From: Lachnospiraceae bacterium AM93-12TA
Lineage (GTDB): Bacteria; Bacillota; Clostridia; Lachnospirales; Lachnospiraceae
NCBI GenBank assembly: GCA_027698105.1
Contig: JAQERH010000003.1
Location: 1 to 64,000 of the forward strand
DNA: 64,000 nt
Direction: 5' to 3'
The notes below the pieces were generated by a model that was not told where the DNA came from, searched no databases, and saw only the letters and a list, made by a program, of their open reading frames with translations. This document shows, piece by piece, positions 49,997-59,509 of the stretch (its first letter is position 1; each line of letters starts with the position of its first letter). Position numbers and translations under genes: made by a program.

Positions 49997-51412
49997 ATGG
50001 AAAAAATAAAAGCTGGCTATCGCAGAGAGATGAATCATAATTATATGATTATTGAGGCTTTAAACTCTGACTCAGAATGTTATGAAAGCAGAATGCTTTC
50101 TGGCAATACCATAGAGGGTTTATTAAAATTCCGGCAGAAGATAACAGAGACAGGGATGGAATTTTATTACGAAATTACATCGAAACAGCCTTTGTCAAGG
50201 CTGCTGGAGGGAAAGCTGATTTCTTATGAAGAAATTAGAAAGATTCTGCTTGCAGCAGCCAGGATTTTGAGCCGGGTAGAGGAATTTCTTCTGAAGGAAG
50301 AGCAGATTCTGTTAGCCCCAGAGTTTATTTATGTGGATCCCGAACAGTTTTCTCTGTTTTTCTGTATTCTTCCAGGCTACAGCAGAAGCTTTCCAGAAGC
50401 ATTTACAGAGCTGCTTCAGTACATTTTGGAAAAAGTAGATCATCAGGATCATAGAAGCGTTGTACTGGCATATGGGCTGTACCATGAAAGTCTGAAAGAA
50501 AATTATGGAATGGATGATTTACTGCGATATCTTGCCAGCGTTGAGAACGGAAAAACCGAGTGGGAAGAAAGAGAAAAGAAGCCGGCACAGGAAGAGACGA
50601 TTGAAAGATATGAGAACCAGGAAGATTTGTTTTTTGCCTGTGATCAATCAGAAGAATTTTCTTCGGCTGATATTTCCAGCGAAACAGAACCATTCAGACA
50701 GGAAAGAAAGAACACCTTTGGTATTTTGAAAGCAGCCGGTGTGCTTTTTTTTACAGAGATATGCCTTTACTTTGTACTGGGAGAAGCAGGAATTAAGAGA
50801 TACGGTGCTGCTTTGGCGCTTGCTATAGCTGGAGGATATCTGATTTTAACAAGCATTCAGCTGCTTATCTCTTCCAAAACAAAGAGAGAAGATGAGACAC
50901 AGAAAAAGACAGAACAAGGTATCACAGAAGAAATAAAGAGATGTAGAACATTGGAGAAACAAGGGATTCCCAGACAGGAAAATGATAGAAAAAGAGAACA
51001 GGAAGAATTGGATATTCTCTTTCGCTCTCTGGACGATGACTCCTATCCAGAAGAATCGGCATGGGAAGACAGAAATACAGAGCTTTTAACAGGTTCTGCA
51101 GAAAAGGGAAAACGGTGTGCAGCGTTGGAAAGTCTGTCGAAGGAGCGAAGCGATATCGAAATTCCCTATGTTCCTTTTTTGATAGGAAAAAACAGGGAAA
51201 TGAATGATTTCCTTCTGGACTGCCCTACAGTCAGCCGTCTTCATTTAAAAATTGATCAGAAGGAGGAGGTTTATATTTTTACGGATATGAACTCTACCAA
51301 TGGAACAATCGTAAACGGATATAAGCTGGAAGCGAATGAAACAGTCAGCGTGAAGGAAGGAGACAGTGTTCAGATTGCAGGATTAAGTTATCGCTTTCGG
51401 GAATTCACATAA
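49997..51412 (+). CDS. DUF6382/FHA-domain protein closing the tad locus
   Basis: A 471-residue protein. Residues 1-190 form a DUF6382-like domain (NYMIIEALNSDSECYESRML). A membrane segment lies at about 240-295 (ALALAIAGGYLILTSIQLLI). The C-terminal FHA domain (about 390-471) shows IGKNREMNDFLL, CPTVSRLHLKI and DMNSTNGTIVNGYKL, with the S-x-x-H and N-G elements that bind phosphothreonine. It reads a Ser/Thr kinase signal at the membrane and is found in Clostridial Tad loci; it may regulate pilus assembly. Confidence 0.85.
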   Translation: MEKIKAGYRREMNHNYMIIEALNSDSECYESRMLSGNTIEGLLKFRQKITETGMEFYYEITSKQPLSRLLEGKLISYEEIRKILLAAARILSRVEEFLLKEEQILLAPEFIYVDPEQFSLFFCILPGYSRSFPEAFTELLQYILEKVDHQDHRSVVLAYGLYHESLKENYGMDDLLRYLASVENGKTEWEEREKKPAQEETIERYENQEDLFFACDQSEEFSSADISSETEPFRQERKNTFGILKAAGVLFFTEICLYFVLGEAGIKRYGAALALAIAGGYLILTSIQLLISSKTKREDETQKKTEQGITEEIKRCRTLEKQGIPRQENDRKREQEELDILFRSLDDDSYPEESAWEDRNTELLTGSAEKGKRCAALESLSKERSDIEIPYVPFLIGKNREMNDFLLDCPTVSRLHLKIDQKEEVYIFTDMNSTNGTIVNGYKLEANETVSVKEGDSVQIAGLSYRFREFT

Positions 51413-51478
51413 AAAAGATGAAAAAATTATATTTTTTCACGGCTTTTTCATTCAATCTGGAATAGACAGTCAATATAT

Positions 51479-51530
51479 GATATAATATCGCCAGATATTA
51501 TATCGCGCCAGTTTAGGCGAGCGAAGAGAA
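51479..51530 (+). promoter_or_regulatory. palindrome with TATAAT, matching 11047-11099
   Basis: GATATAATATC (51479-51489) and GATATTATATC (51494-51504) are perfect 11-bp arms around GCCA. CGCCAGTTTAGGCG follows. TGATATAAT looks like an extended -10. It stands 70 bp upstream of the rhomboid start. Confidence 0.6.
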
Positions 51531-51573
51531 GAAAGCCGGCTAAGTGAATTGGCTGTTTATGAAGAGGGCAGAC

Positions 51574-52188
51574 ATGGCTATGAATCAATTAAAAAAATTT
51601 TCATCTGTCAACACAGCGCTGATTGTTATGAATGTAATTCTGTTTCTGATCCCTGATTTTCTTGGATTTCTGCTCCCCTGGGATTCTTTATTTGAAAAGG
51701 GGACCATGATCCCTCTGCTTGTGGCGGAGAAGGGAGAATACTACAGACTGTTTACGTCCATGTTTCTCCATTTTGATATCAGGCATCTGCTGAACAATAT
51801 GCTGGTTCTTTTCGTGCTGGGGGAAAGGCTGGAGGATTATCTGGGACATGGGCGATATCTGCTGTTTTACATACTTTGCGGAATCGGGGCTAATCTGATT
51901 TCTCTTCTGTTTTACTTAAGATCCGGCGAGTTGTTTACCATGTCAGCCGGAGCGTCGGGAGCTATTTTTGGCGTAACAGGAGGACTGATTTGGATTGTTT
52001 ACCGAAACAGGGGACGAATCGGAGATATCAACAGCAGACAGCTGGTACTTATGGCAGCTCTTTCCCTGTATCTTGGATTCAGCAGCACAGGTGTAAATAA
52101 TGCTGCCCATGTAGGAGGTCTGGTGACAGGAATGCTTCTGGGAATTCCCTTCCATAGGTGGGTTTCCAGAGCTGGAAACAGCAGATGA
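51574..52188 (+). CDS. rhomboid-family intramembrane serine protease
   Basis: A protein of about 204 residues with six hydrophobic helices. HFDIRHLLNNMLVLF (His/Asn of the active-site region, about residues 65-79), the nucleophile GASGAIFGVTGG (about 126-137) and AAHVGGLVTGMLLG (His of the dyad, about 178-191) are diagnostic. The enzyme cuts membrane-spanning substrates. GTG at 51544 gives a longer form; ATG at 51574 has GAGGG close upstream. Confidence 0.92.
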   Translation: MAMNQLKKFSSVNTALIVMNVILFLIPDFLGFLLPWDSLFEKGTMIPLLVAEKGEYYRLFTSMFLHFDIRHLLNNMLVLFVLGERLEDYLGHGRYLLFYILCGIGANLISLLFYLRSGELFTMSAGASGAIFGVTGGLIWIVYRNRGRIGDINSRQLVLMAALSLYLGFSSTGVNNAAHVGGLVTGMLLGIPFHRWVSRAGNSR

Positions 52189-52239
52189 AGGAGCAAAGCA
52201 GGAAGCTTATAAATAATAAAAAGAAAAGGAGAGATTGAA

Positions 52240-52668
52240 ATGAAGGATAAGGACTGTATTTTCTGTAAAATAGCGAATGGAGAGATTCCAGCGTCCACTG
52301 TTTATGAGGATGAGGATTTCAGGGTAATCCTGGATCTTGGACCGGCATCCAGGGGCCATGCTTTGATTCTTCCTAAGGAACATTATCAGGATTTATGTCA
52401 TTTAGATGAAAGGACAGCAGCGAAGGTGCTTCCTTTAGCTGGAAAAATTGGCAGTGCAATGAAAAAAGCGTTAGGCTGTTCTGGATTTAATGTAGTTCAG
52501 AATAACGGAGAAGCGGCAGGACAGACAGTATTCCATTTTCATGCCCATATTATTCCGCGGTATGAAAACGGACCGTCCATGGTTACATGGGAGCCTGGCA
52601 AGGCAGAGCCGGAAGAACTTACAGAAATCAGCAGTGTGCTGAAGAGAGAATTAGAGTCAGAAAACTAA
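52240..52668 (+). CDS. HIT-family (histidine triad) protein
   Basis: A 142-residue nucleotide hydrolase/transferase of the HINT type. The triad HFHAHIIPR lies near residues 98-106. DCIFCKIANGEIPAS (about 3-17) with its Cys pair is the usual N terminus. AAAGGAGAG precedes the ATG. Removes AMP-linked groups in the cytoplasm; the natural substrate is unknown. Confidence 0.95.
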   Translation: MKDKDCIFCKIANGEIPASTVYEDEDFRVILDLGPASRGHALILPKEHYQDLCHLDERTAAKVLPLAGKIGSAMKKALGCSGFNVVQNNGEAAGQTVFHFHAHIIPRYENGPSMVTWEPGKAEPEELTEISSVLKRELESEN

Positions 52669-52681
52669 AACAGATAGCAGC

Positions 52682-52718
52682 AAAAGGCGGAGAACCTGCA
52701 AAGAGAGATTCTCCGCCT
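52682..52718. terminator. terminator between hit and murG
   Basis: AGGCGGAGAA pairs with TTCTCCGCCT. The T-run (TTTTGC) exists only on the minus strand, so it mainly ends murG. Confidence 0.65.
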
Positions 52719-52749
52719 CAAGGCTGATTAAGAAAAAAGACGTATTCAC

Positions 52750-53817
52750 CTAAGATTCTGCACATTCACGAATCAGATTCATAATAGTTTCTACTGCATT
52801 GTTTAACGTACTTTTCTCCATTGCTTCGATAAAGGATATACGATTTTTATAGGTTTCAGAAACAGCCTGGTACAGAGTCTCAGAGGTAAGAACCTCTTCC
52901 TCCAGTACGGTGCTGAAGCCCTGTTTAGCAAAAGAATTTGCATTTAAAATCTGATCTCCGCGGCTTGCAGCAGCAGAAAGAGGAATCAGAATATTGGGCT
53001 TTCGCAGTGCTAGGATTTCACAGATAGAGTTTGCTCCAGCTCTGGAAATGATCAGATCAGCAGCAGCAAACAGATGGCGAAGAGGCTTGTCCACATATTC
53101 ATACTGCACATAGCCGGAGGTGCCAATGAGGCTTTCGTCCAGATTTCCTTTGCCACATATATGTATGATCTGAAACTGGGGAAGCAGTTTCGGCAGAATG
53201 CTGCGAACCGCATGGTTGACAGTAACGGATCCAAGGCTTCCTCCAATTACCAGAATGACTGGGCGGTTTGCAGACAGGCCGGCATACTGCAGGCCGGAAA
53301 GCCGATCCCCTGTCAGCAGTTCTTCACGGATAGGAGAACCGGAAAGTACCGCTTTGTCCTTTGGAAGATAGTTTAAGGTTTCCGGAAAATTGCAGCATAC
53401 CTTTTGCGCGGCCGGAATACAGATTTTATTCGCTAAGCCAGGTGTCATATCTGATTCGTGGATAATGACAGGGATTTTATAATGTTTCGCTGCCAGCACA
53501 ACAGGAACAGAGACAAAGCCGCCCTTAGAGAAAACAATATCAGGTCTGTACTGTTTCATTAATCGTTTTGCCTGACCATATCCTTTCAGGACACGGAGAG
53601 GATCAGAAAAGTTTTTAATATCGAAGTATCGGCGAAGTTTTCCGGAAGAAATTCCATCATAGGGAATTCCGGCATCTTCTATCAGGCGCCGCTCGATGCC
53701 ATGATAGGATCCGATATAGTGAATTTCAAATTCTTCCTTGCGAAGGGAAGGAAGGAGAGCCAGATTCGGAGTAACATGGCCGGCAGTTCCGCCGCCGGTC
53801 AAAACGATTTTTTTCAT
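52750..53817 (-). CDS. murG: UDP-GlcNAc:undecaprenyl-PP-MurNAc-pentapeptide GlcNAc transferase
   Basis: A 355-residue GT28 enzyme that makes lipid II at the inner face of the membrane for wall synthesis. MKKIVLTGGGTAGHVTPNLA (residues 1-20), the ILVIGGSLGS box (about 182-191) and LIISRAGANSICEILAL (about 239-255) are clear MurG marks. The frame is open to 53859, but the ATG at 53817 with GGAGGC starts the conserved part. It stands alone here, away from the usual division cluster, so it may be a second copy. Confidence 0.94.
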   Translation of the reverse strand: MKKIVLTGGGTAGHVTPNLALLPSLRKEEFEIHYIGSYHGIERRLIEDAGIPYDGISSGKLRRYFDIKNFSDPLRVLKGYGQAKRLMKQYRPDIVFSKGGFVSVPVVLAAKHYKIPVIIHESDMTPGLANKICIPAAQKVCCNFPETLNYLPKDKAVLSGSPIREELLTGDRLSGLQYAGLSANRPVILVIGGSLGSVTVNHAVRSILPKLLPQFQIIHICGKGNLDESLIGTSGYVQYEYVDKPLRHLFAAADLIISRAGANSICEILALRKPNILIPLSAAASRGDQILNANSFAKQGFSTVLEEEVLTSETLYQAVSETYKNRISFIEAMEKSTLNNAVETIMNLIRECAES

Positions 53818-53897
53818 AGTGATTGCCTCCATAAAGTTAACAGTGAGAAATGACAGCACTGCATTTCTTAAACTTATTATAATAGTAAACGCTGTAA

Positions 53898-53936
53898 GAA
53901 AAAAGTCAATCCCCGGAAATATTTCCAGGGATTGAC
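53898..53936 (-). terminator. terminator of the TSCPD gene
   Basis: GTCAATCCC-GGAAA pairs with TTTCC-GGGATTGAC, followed on the minus strand by TTTTTTC. Confidence 0.75.
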
Positions 53937-53946
53937 AAAAGAGCCG

Positions 53947-54192
53947 TTATATACTGGCCTTGTACTGTTTTAAAGCGCGGGCCAGCTGATCGGGGCAGGA
54001 GGTAGGGCGGGCGCCGCAGCGAATACCGTCAATACGGGAAATAGCATCATCAATATCCATTCCCTCGATCAGACGAGCCACACCCTGTGTGTTTCCGGAG
54101 CATCCTCCAATAAAATGCACATTTGTTATCTTATTGTCTTTAACATCAAATTCAATGGCGCTGGAACAGACGCCGCAGGTCTTAAAAAGCAT
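53947..54192 (-). CDS. TSCPD domain protein (TIGR03905-like)
   Basis: An 81-residue protein with four or five Cys: KTCGVCSSAIEF, VHFIGGCSGNTQGV, RCGARPTSCPDQLA. The TSCPD motif, also found at the C terminus of class II ribonucleotide reductases, is seen as TSCPDQL. Function unknown, probably metal or cofactor binding. Monocistronic with its own terminator. Confidence 0.88.
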   Translation of the reverse strand: MLFKTCGVCSSAIEFDVKDNKITNVHFIGGCSGNTQGVARLIEGMDIDDAISRIDGIRCGARPTSCPDQLARALKQYKASI

Positions 54193-54292
54193 AAATATGT
54201 CCCCCTCAGAAATAGAAGCAGTATATTAACATAATAAAGTGTTCTGTATAGCAAAACTGTTACCAGCAGATTATAACCTTTTCTAAAAAGAA

Positions 54293-54321
54293 TTGTCAAG
54301 AACCGGCATATCTTCTATAAT
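54293..54321 (+). promoter_or_regulatory. promoter of mtnN
   Basis: TTGTCA (54293-54298), a 17-bp spacer and TATAAT (54316-54321), 38 bp upstream of the start codon. Confidence 0.75.
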
Positions 54322-54358
54322 GTCAGGAGAAATAAAAAAGTAAAAAGGAGGCAGAAAT

Positions 54359-55060
54359 ATGCTTGGAATTATAGGTGCAATGGATGAAGAAGTTGCAAAA
54401 GTGAAGGAGGAAATGACACAGGTTCAGGTTATAAAAGCTGCAGGTATGGATTTCTATGTAGGAAAGCTGTGCGGAAAAGATGCAGTAGTTGTGAGATCAG
54501 GAATTGGTAAGGTCAATGCCGGAATGTGTACGCAGATTCTGGCAGATCGTTTTCAGGCAGATGCTGTGATTAATACAGGAATTGCAGGTTCTCTGCGCAA
54601 TGAGATTAACATTGGAGATATTGTGATTTCCACAGACGCAGTACAGCATGATGTAGATGCCGGCGGATTCGGCTATCCGAAGGGACAGATTCCACGGGTA
54701 GATACCTTTGCATTTCAGGCAGACGAGGCGCTTGGCGATCTGGCTCTGGCCTGCAATAAGAGAGTAAATCCTGATATCCAGGCTTTTAAGGGACGTGTTG
54801 TCAGCGGGGATCAGTTTATTTCTGATAAGGAAAAGAAAAAATGGCTGGCAGAGGAGTTTGGCGCAAGCTGTACAGAGATGGAGGGAGCTGCTATTGCCCA
54901 GGCGGCATATTTAAACGGCATCCCTTATCTGGTAATCCGTGCGATTTCTGATAAGGCCGATGACAGTGCAGGTATGGATTATGCAGAATTTGAGGCTCAG
55001 GCTATCCGCCATTCTGTGAATTTGATTTTAGAGATGGCGAAGTGTATGAACCAGAGATAA
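54359..55060 (+). CDS. mtnN: 5'-methylthioadenosine/S-adenosylhomocysteine nucleosidase
   Basis: A 233-residue PNP-family nucleosidase that cleaves adenine from MTA and SAH. MLGIIGAMDEEVAKVKEEM (residues 1-19, with the catalytic Glu 12 region), SGIGKVNAGMC (about 51-61), INTGIAGSLRNEI (about 76-88), the Met-Glu pair in CTEMEGAAIAQ (about 172-182) and the Asp in VIRAISDKADD (about 196-206) are all present. AAAAAGGAGG precedes the ATG. Confidence 0.96.
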   Translation: MLGIIGAMDEEVAKVKEEMTQVQVIKAAGMDFYVGKLCGKDAVVVRSGIGKVNAGMCTQILADRFQADAVINTGIAGSLRNEINIGDIVISTDAVQHDVDAGGFGYPKGQIPRVDTFAFQADEALGDLALACNKRVNPDIQAFKGRVVSGDQFISDKEKKKWLAEEFGASCTEMEGAAIAQAAYLNGIPYLVIRAISDKADDSAGMDYAEFEAQAIRHSVNLILEMAKCMNQR

Positions 55061-55318
55061 CAGGTTTTTTCTATGATACTGCAGATACACGCTGCATCAG
55101 GAATAGCCTGAAAGGGAGAAAACCGGTCGACGGGATTCGTCTTGATAAAAGAAAAAGCGCCGGAAACTGGCTGGAAAAGCGGAAGAAATGATGGAAAATT
55201 CTTGTTTTATAAGAGAATTTGACGAACGATTCTGTGCCCCGCTATCTTTTCAAAGACAGATCGGACGGCTATAATAAAAGCCATCTGGAAAAATCTGGAG
55301 AAGAAAGGGGAGCTTTTT

Positions 55319-56344
55319 ATGCTGGAAATGTTACAAACAGGAAAAGCCTTGTATGCGCTGGCTGCGATAGGAGCCATTGGAGCAATCAGTAAATTTATTA
55401 CGCGCAGCCTTTACAAACGATTAATCCGTGAGACGGACAACATGGCAATGACAAAAAACAGGAATCTGAAAGCCTTGAAACAGAAGCTGGAGAATGCCTG
55501 CCGTTTGAATCAGAATATTGTGAATACGGAAGCCTATCTGGAACGGCAGATGTATGGATTTCGCTTTATGAATCTTTCGCTCGACAGCTGGAATAATCTG
55601 TCAGCTCAGATGACAATTTTAGGAATTATGGCAGGAGGAGCCGCTTCCTTTGCTGCTTACTGGTACAGGCTGGATTCCTACTACATTGTGCTTTATGCAT
55701 CAGCAGGAGCCTTCCTGGGACTGGCGTTGGCTTTTTTAGACAGCAGCTTCAGTATCGGGCTGAAACAGCAGCGTTTAGCGAATGCGCTTCTGGAATACAC
55801 AGATAATTCTGTTCTTGTAAGAGCCTTCAGAGATAGTGCAGGGCAGGAGGAACGCTTTCAGGATTCGGTGAGACGTCTTCCGATGCGGGAGATACATACA
55901 GACGAATTAGATGAGAGAGAGGCCCTGATCCGTGAAAATGCCATCCGGGACGGACTGATTCAAGAGGCGGTTAAAATTCCGGAAAGACGGTGCGAGGCCA
56001 AGGAACAAAGGACTCTGTTTGGCTCTGAAAAGACGGACAAGCCGGCCGGTTTAAAACGGCTGAAAGCTGAGAAGACGGGAAGAGGAAAAAAACCAGCGGC
56101 CTTGATTGAAGAAAAAAATGCGATCTTTCAGAGTCTGAATGAGAATTCTCAGAGTACTTCAGAGTCTCAGAACCCCTCCGGAGATGGAATCAGAGATATT
56201 GATTATCTGAAGCACAGCCTGGAACAGATAGCAGCCAGCCGGGAACGCTCTAAATATCAGGAGGAGTGGACGAAGAACCTGAATCCAGAGGAGATGAAGG
56301 CGCTGGGAGAACTGCTTCGTCAGTATCTGTCTGCAGAATCGTAA
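55319..56344 (+). CDS. unknown membrane protein with a charged C terminus
   Basis: A 341-residue protein. Hydrophobic segments lie at about residues 10-26 and 100-145 (LSAQMTILGIMAGGAASFAA then VLYASAGAFLGLALAFL). The remaining 190 residues are cytoplasmic, charged and low in complexity, with Ser/Glu-rich QSLNENSQSTSESQ. The ATG has AAAGGGGAG. No family recognised. The 258 bp upstream show no firm promoter or fold. Confidence 0.6.
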   Translation: MLEMLQTGKALYALAAIGAIGAISKFITRSLYKRLIRETDNMAMTKNRNLKALKQKLENACRLNQNIVNTEAYLERQMYGFRFMNLSLDSWNNLSAQMTILGIMAGGAASFAAYWYRLDSYYIVLYASAGAFLGLALAFLDSSFSIGLKQQRLANALLEYTDNSVLVRAFRDSAGQEERFQDSVRRLPMREIHTDELDEREALIRENAIRDGLIQEAVKIPERRCEAKEQRTLFGSEKTDKPAGLKRLKAEKTGRGKKPAALIEEKNAIFQSLNENSQSTSESQNPSGDGIRDIDYLKHSLEQIAASRERSKYQEEWTKNLNPEEMKALGELLRQYLSAES

Positions 56345-56498
56345 GGAGGAGTCAGAACAAGGTTGATAAATTTATAACAGATTGCTATAATAAGGTTAAA
56401 CGCGAAAGCGTCAAAGGCTGAAAAACCGGTTGTCTGGAGTATTGATCGGCATACAGCTGTACCATAGTCAGGCACAGAAGAAAAGGAGAGAACATAAG

Positions 56499-57848
56499 AT
56501 GGGCAGAGAAGTGGCATTTGATTATTCCAAGGCAGCTCCCTTTGTACGGAAAGAGGAGCTGGAAAATATGAAGAACGCGGTTATGTGCGCTAAGGACGTA
56601 CTTGTCGGAAAGACAGGAGCGGGAAATGATTTTTTAGGCTGGATTGATCTGCCGGTTGATTATGATAAAGAAGAGTTCGCCAGAATTAAAAAAGCAGCTG
56701 AGAAGATTCAGAGTGACTCAGATGTGCTGTTAGTAGTTGGAATCGGCGGATCCTATCTGGGCGCGAGAGCAGCGATTGAATTTTTAAACCACAGCTTTTA
56801 TAACGTGCTTCCCAAGGGAAAGAGGAAGACTCCGGAGATCTATTTTGTAGGAAACAGCATCAGCAGCAAATACATTGAGGATCTGAAAGACGTGCTGGAG
56901 GGAAAGGATTTCTCTGTCAACATTATTTCCAAGTCAGGAACTACCACAGAGCCGGCCATCGCATTCCGTGTATTTAAGAAAATGCTGATTGAAAAGTACG
57001 GAAAGGAGGAGGCAAATAAGAGAATTTATGCCACCACAGACCGTGCAAAGGGTGCGCTGAAAAATCTGGCAAACGAGGAGGGATATGAGTCCTTCGTAGT
57101 TCCGGATGACGTAGGCGGACGTTTTTCTGTACTTACAGCAGTAGGACTGCTTCCAATCGCAGTCAGCGGAGCAGATATTGATAAGCTGATGGAAGGAGCT
57201 GCAAATGGAAGACGGAAGGCTCTCGAGCTGCCTTACGAGGAAAATGATGCTCTGCTTTACGCAGCAGTGAGAAATATCCTTCTGAGAAAAGGAAAGCAGG
57301 TAGAGATTGTGGCTAATTATGAGCCAAGCCTTCACTACGTTTCCGAGTGGTGGAAGCAGCTTTACGGAGAGAGCGAGGGAAAGGATCAGAGAGGTATTTT
57401 CCCGGCGGCAGTTGATCTGACTACGGATCTTCATTCTATGGGACAGTTTATTCAGGACGGAGCCAGAATTATGTTTGAAACTGTGCTGAATGTGGAACAT
57501 TCTTCTGCAGAGGTTCTTCTGGAGGAAGAGGACGCAGACACAGACGGTATGAACTATCTGGCTGGAAAGAGTGTGGACTTTGTAAATAAGAGCGCTATGA
57601 ACGGAACCATTTTGGCTCATACAGATGGAAACGTGCCGAACCTGCTGGTAAATATTCCAGAGCAGAATGAGTTTTGTTTAGGAGAGCTGTTCTATTTCTT
57701 TGAGTTTGCCTGCGGAATCAGCGGCTACCTCCTGGGAGTCAACCCATTTAATCAGCCGGGCGTAGAAAGCTATAAGAGAAATATGTTTGCACTTCTCGGA
57801 AAGCCAGGCTACGAGGAGGCCAGGGAAGAGCTGTTAAAGAGACTGTAG
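56499..57848 (+). CDS. pgi: glucose-6-phosphate isomerase
   Basis: A 449-residue enzyme interconverting glucose-6-P and fructose-6-[19 protein letters not shown] (about residues 76-93), [16 protein letters not shown] (about 141-156), [19 protein letters not shown] (about 198-216), the Glu region in [10 protein letters not shown] and [12 protein letters not shown] (about 418-429) are all present. AAAGGAGAG precedes ATG 56499; the upstream in-frame part is not coding. This is the short Firmicutes form. Confidence 0.97.
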   Translation: MGREVAFDYSKAAPFVRKEELENMKNAVMCAKDVLVGKTGAGNDFLGWIDLPVDYDKEEFARIKKAAEKIQSDSDVLLVVGIGGSYLGARAAIEFLNHSFYNVLPKGKRKTPEIYFVGNSISSKYIEDLKDVLEGKDFSVNIISKSGTTTEPAIAFRVFKKMLIEKYGKEEANKRIYATTDRAKGALKNLANEEGYESFVVPDDVGGRFSVLTAVGLLPIAVSGADIDKLMEGAANGRRKALELPYEENDALLYAAVRNILLRKGKQVEIVANYEPSLHYVSEWWKQLYGESEGKDQRGIFPAAVDLTTDLHSMGQFIQDGARIMFETVLNVEHSSAEVLLEEEDADTDGMNYLAGKSVDFVNKSAMNGTILAHTDGNVPNLLVNIPEQNEFCLGELFYFFEFACGISGYLLGVNPFNQPGVESYKRNMFALLGKPGYEEAREELLKRL

Positions 57849-57892
57849 CAGTCTATAACCGGAAGCGGTACATAAACTGAATCAAAAAATTA

Positions 57893-57957
57893 AAAGAGGG
57901 AGTTTTCCAGGCTTCTGGGTGAATACCAGAAAGCCGCAGGAAAATTCCCTCTTTTTG
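57893..57957. terminator. terminator between pgi and the CoA-transferase gene
   Basis: AAAGAGGGAGTTTTCC-GGCTTCTGG pairs with CCAGAAAGCC-GGAAAATTCCCTCTTT, a long stem with a T-run on the plus strand and an A-rich, T-ended partner on the minus strand. Works for both convergent genes. Confidence 0.85.
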
Positions 57958-57986
57958 CATGGATAAGCTGTTTACACGATGCTGCT

Positions 57987-59306
57987 TTATGAGAAATGTT
58001 CTGCTGCGTACCGCAGAAGCTCTTCCCTGAAGTCAGGATGGGCGATGGAAGCCATTGCCTCTGCACGCTCTTTCAGGGAAAGGCCAGAGAGCTTGGCTAC
58101 GCCGAATTCTGTAGCTGCATACTGAATCATAGTTCGTGGGGCAGAGACGGTACTGCCGCCTGGAATGAACGGTACTATGTTGGATTTCAGGGTTCCGTCT
58201 TTTTTTCTGTGGGTGGAAGCCAGACAGATAAAGCCTTTTCCGCCTTCAGAACGGAATGCGCCTTCCAGAAAATCAAGCTGCCCGCCTGTTCCGGAGAGCT
58301 GGCGGCTGCCTGCAGATTCAGCATTTTCCTGTCCCATCAGATCCAGTTCTACACCGCCGTTAATACTGATGACATGCTTCATCCGGCTGATCCGTTCTGG
58401 GGAGTGAATGTAATCCACATCAGCGGGACGGAACAGCTCTGGTTCTTCGTCCAGCCACTGATAAAGCTCTTCTGAACCCATAGCCAGATTCCAGGAGGAG
58501 TAGCCGGTATCCACCTCTTTTCGGCTGTTGGTCAGCTTTCCAGCTTTATGAAGCGCTAAAAAGGCATCGCTGATAGTGCCGGTATGGCATCCCAGATCCT
58601 TTCGATCTGATTCGGCCAGCATATTTGCCACTGTAAAAGGAATGCCGCCTACACCCAGGGAGAGAACAGCCCCATCTGGAATTTCTTCTACGACACGCTT
58701 TGCAATTTCAATGTCAGTGGCAGACGGCTCGCGGTAGGTGCGGACAGGAAGCGGCTCATGCTCTCCCTCAACGATATAATCAGCTTCTGACAGATGGACA
58801 CGATGGGATCCGTCCACTCCCTGAAGCCGCGGAAGACGTTCGTTGATCTCGAAAATAACCGTTCTGGCCTGTTCAAAAATAGTTCTCCAGGCATAGTTGG
58901 AAATACCAAGGCCGCAGAAGCCGTTTGCATCTGGTCTGGAAACGGGGACAAAGGCTACATCCACCCGGATGTGTCTGCGGTAAAGCTCAGGAAGAGAGCG
59001 GAGAATCATGGGGATAAACTGGCAGAGTCCGCGGCTTCTCAGTTTTCTCTCATAATCTCCAATGTGCCAGCTGTAATAGGTAAAAGCGGACTGCTCCGGA
59101 TCACACTCTACTACTTCGATTCTGGGACGTATCACAAGACCGCCGCGGATTTTTACATCCTTCAGCTCCTCTTTTCTGCCGGCCAGAGCTTTATCCATCA
59201 GTTCTGGAAAGCCTGCTCCGAAACCGTAGTCAACCCAGTCGCCGGAGCGGACAGCCTTGGCTGCTGTCTCCGGGGTCACAAATCTGTTTCTGTAATCATT
59301 TGCCAT
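57987..59306 (-). CDS. acetyl-CoA hydrolase/transferase family protein (CoA-transferase-like)
   Basis: A 439-residue class-I CoA-transferase-like protein, similar in layout to butyryl-CoA:acetate or 4-hydroxybutyrate CoA-transferases. N-terminal domain to about residue 195; GAVLSLGVGGIPFTVANML (about 213-231) and GGLVIRPRIEV are present. The C-terminal domain contains INGGVELDLMGQENAES, FLEGAFRSEGGKGF and KSNIVPFIPGGSTVS. At the place where the family usually has H-T-E-(M/L) with the acyl-accepting Glu, this has HTGTISDAF (H241-T-G243). Activity is doubtful unless another Glu serves. AAGGAATC-like site before the ATG. Confidence 0.85.
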   Translation of the reverse strand: MANDYRNRFVTPETAAKAVRSGDWVDYGFGAGFPELMDKALAGRKEELKDVKIRGGLVIRPRIEVVECDPEQSAFTYYSWHIGDYERKLRSRGLCQFIPMILRSLPELYRRHIRVDVAFVPVSRPDANGFCGLGISNYAWRTIFEQARTVIFEINERLPRLQGVDGSHRVHLSEADYIVEGEHEPLPVRTYREPSATDIEIAKRVVEEIPDGAVLSLGVGGIPFTVANMLAESDRKDLGCHTGTISDAFLALHKAGKLTNSRKEVDTGYSSWNLAMGSEELYQWLDEEPELFRPADVDYIHSPERISRMKHVISINGGVELDLMGQENAESAGSRQLSGTGGQLDFLEGAFRSEGGKGFICLASTHRKKDGTLKSNIVPFIPGGSTVSAPRTMIQYAATEFGVAKLSGLSLKERAEAMASIAHPDFREELLRYAAEHFS

Positions 59307-59509
59307 GATCTATGATTCCTTTCATGTTCTGATATATTCTGCGCGCAGAAAAACTGTTTACCCAGTATATCATAGAAGAGCGGCTGTGTGAACACTGTAA
59401 GATAGATTAAAATATGGCTTGCGAAACCGGCGGCTTCATGCGAAAATAGACGGTATAGGAAAATGACGGAAGGTCAAACCAGATATTGGATACAGAAGGG
59501 AGACGGAAA

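Noticed and set aside
57001..57620. minus-strand ORF of 228 residues ending near 56934
   Set aside because: It is antisense to pgi, which has all family motifs.
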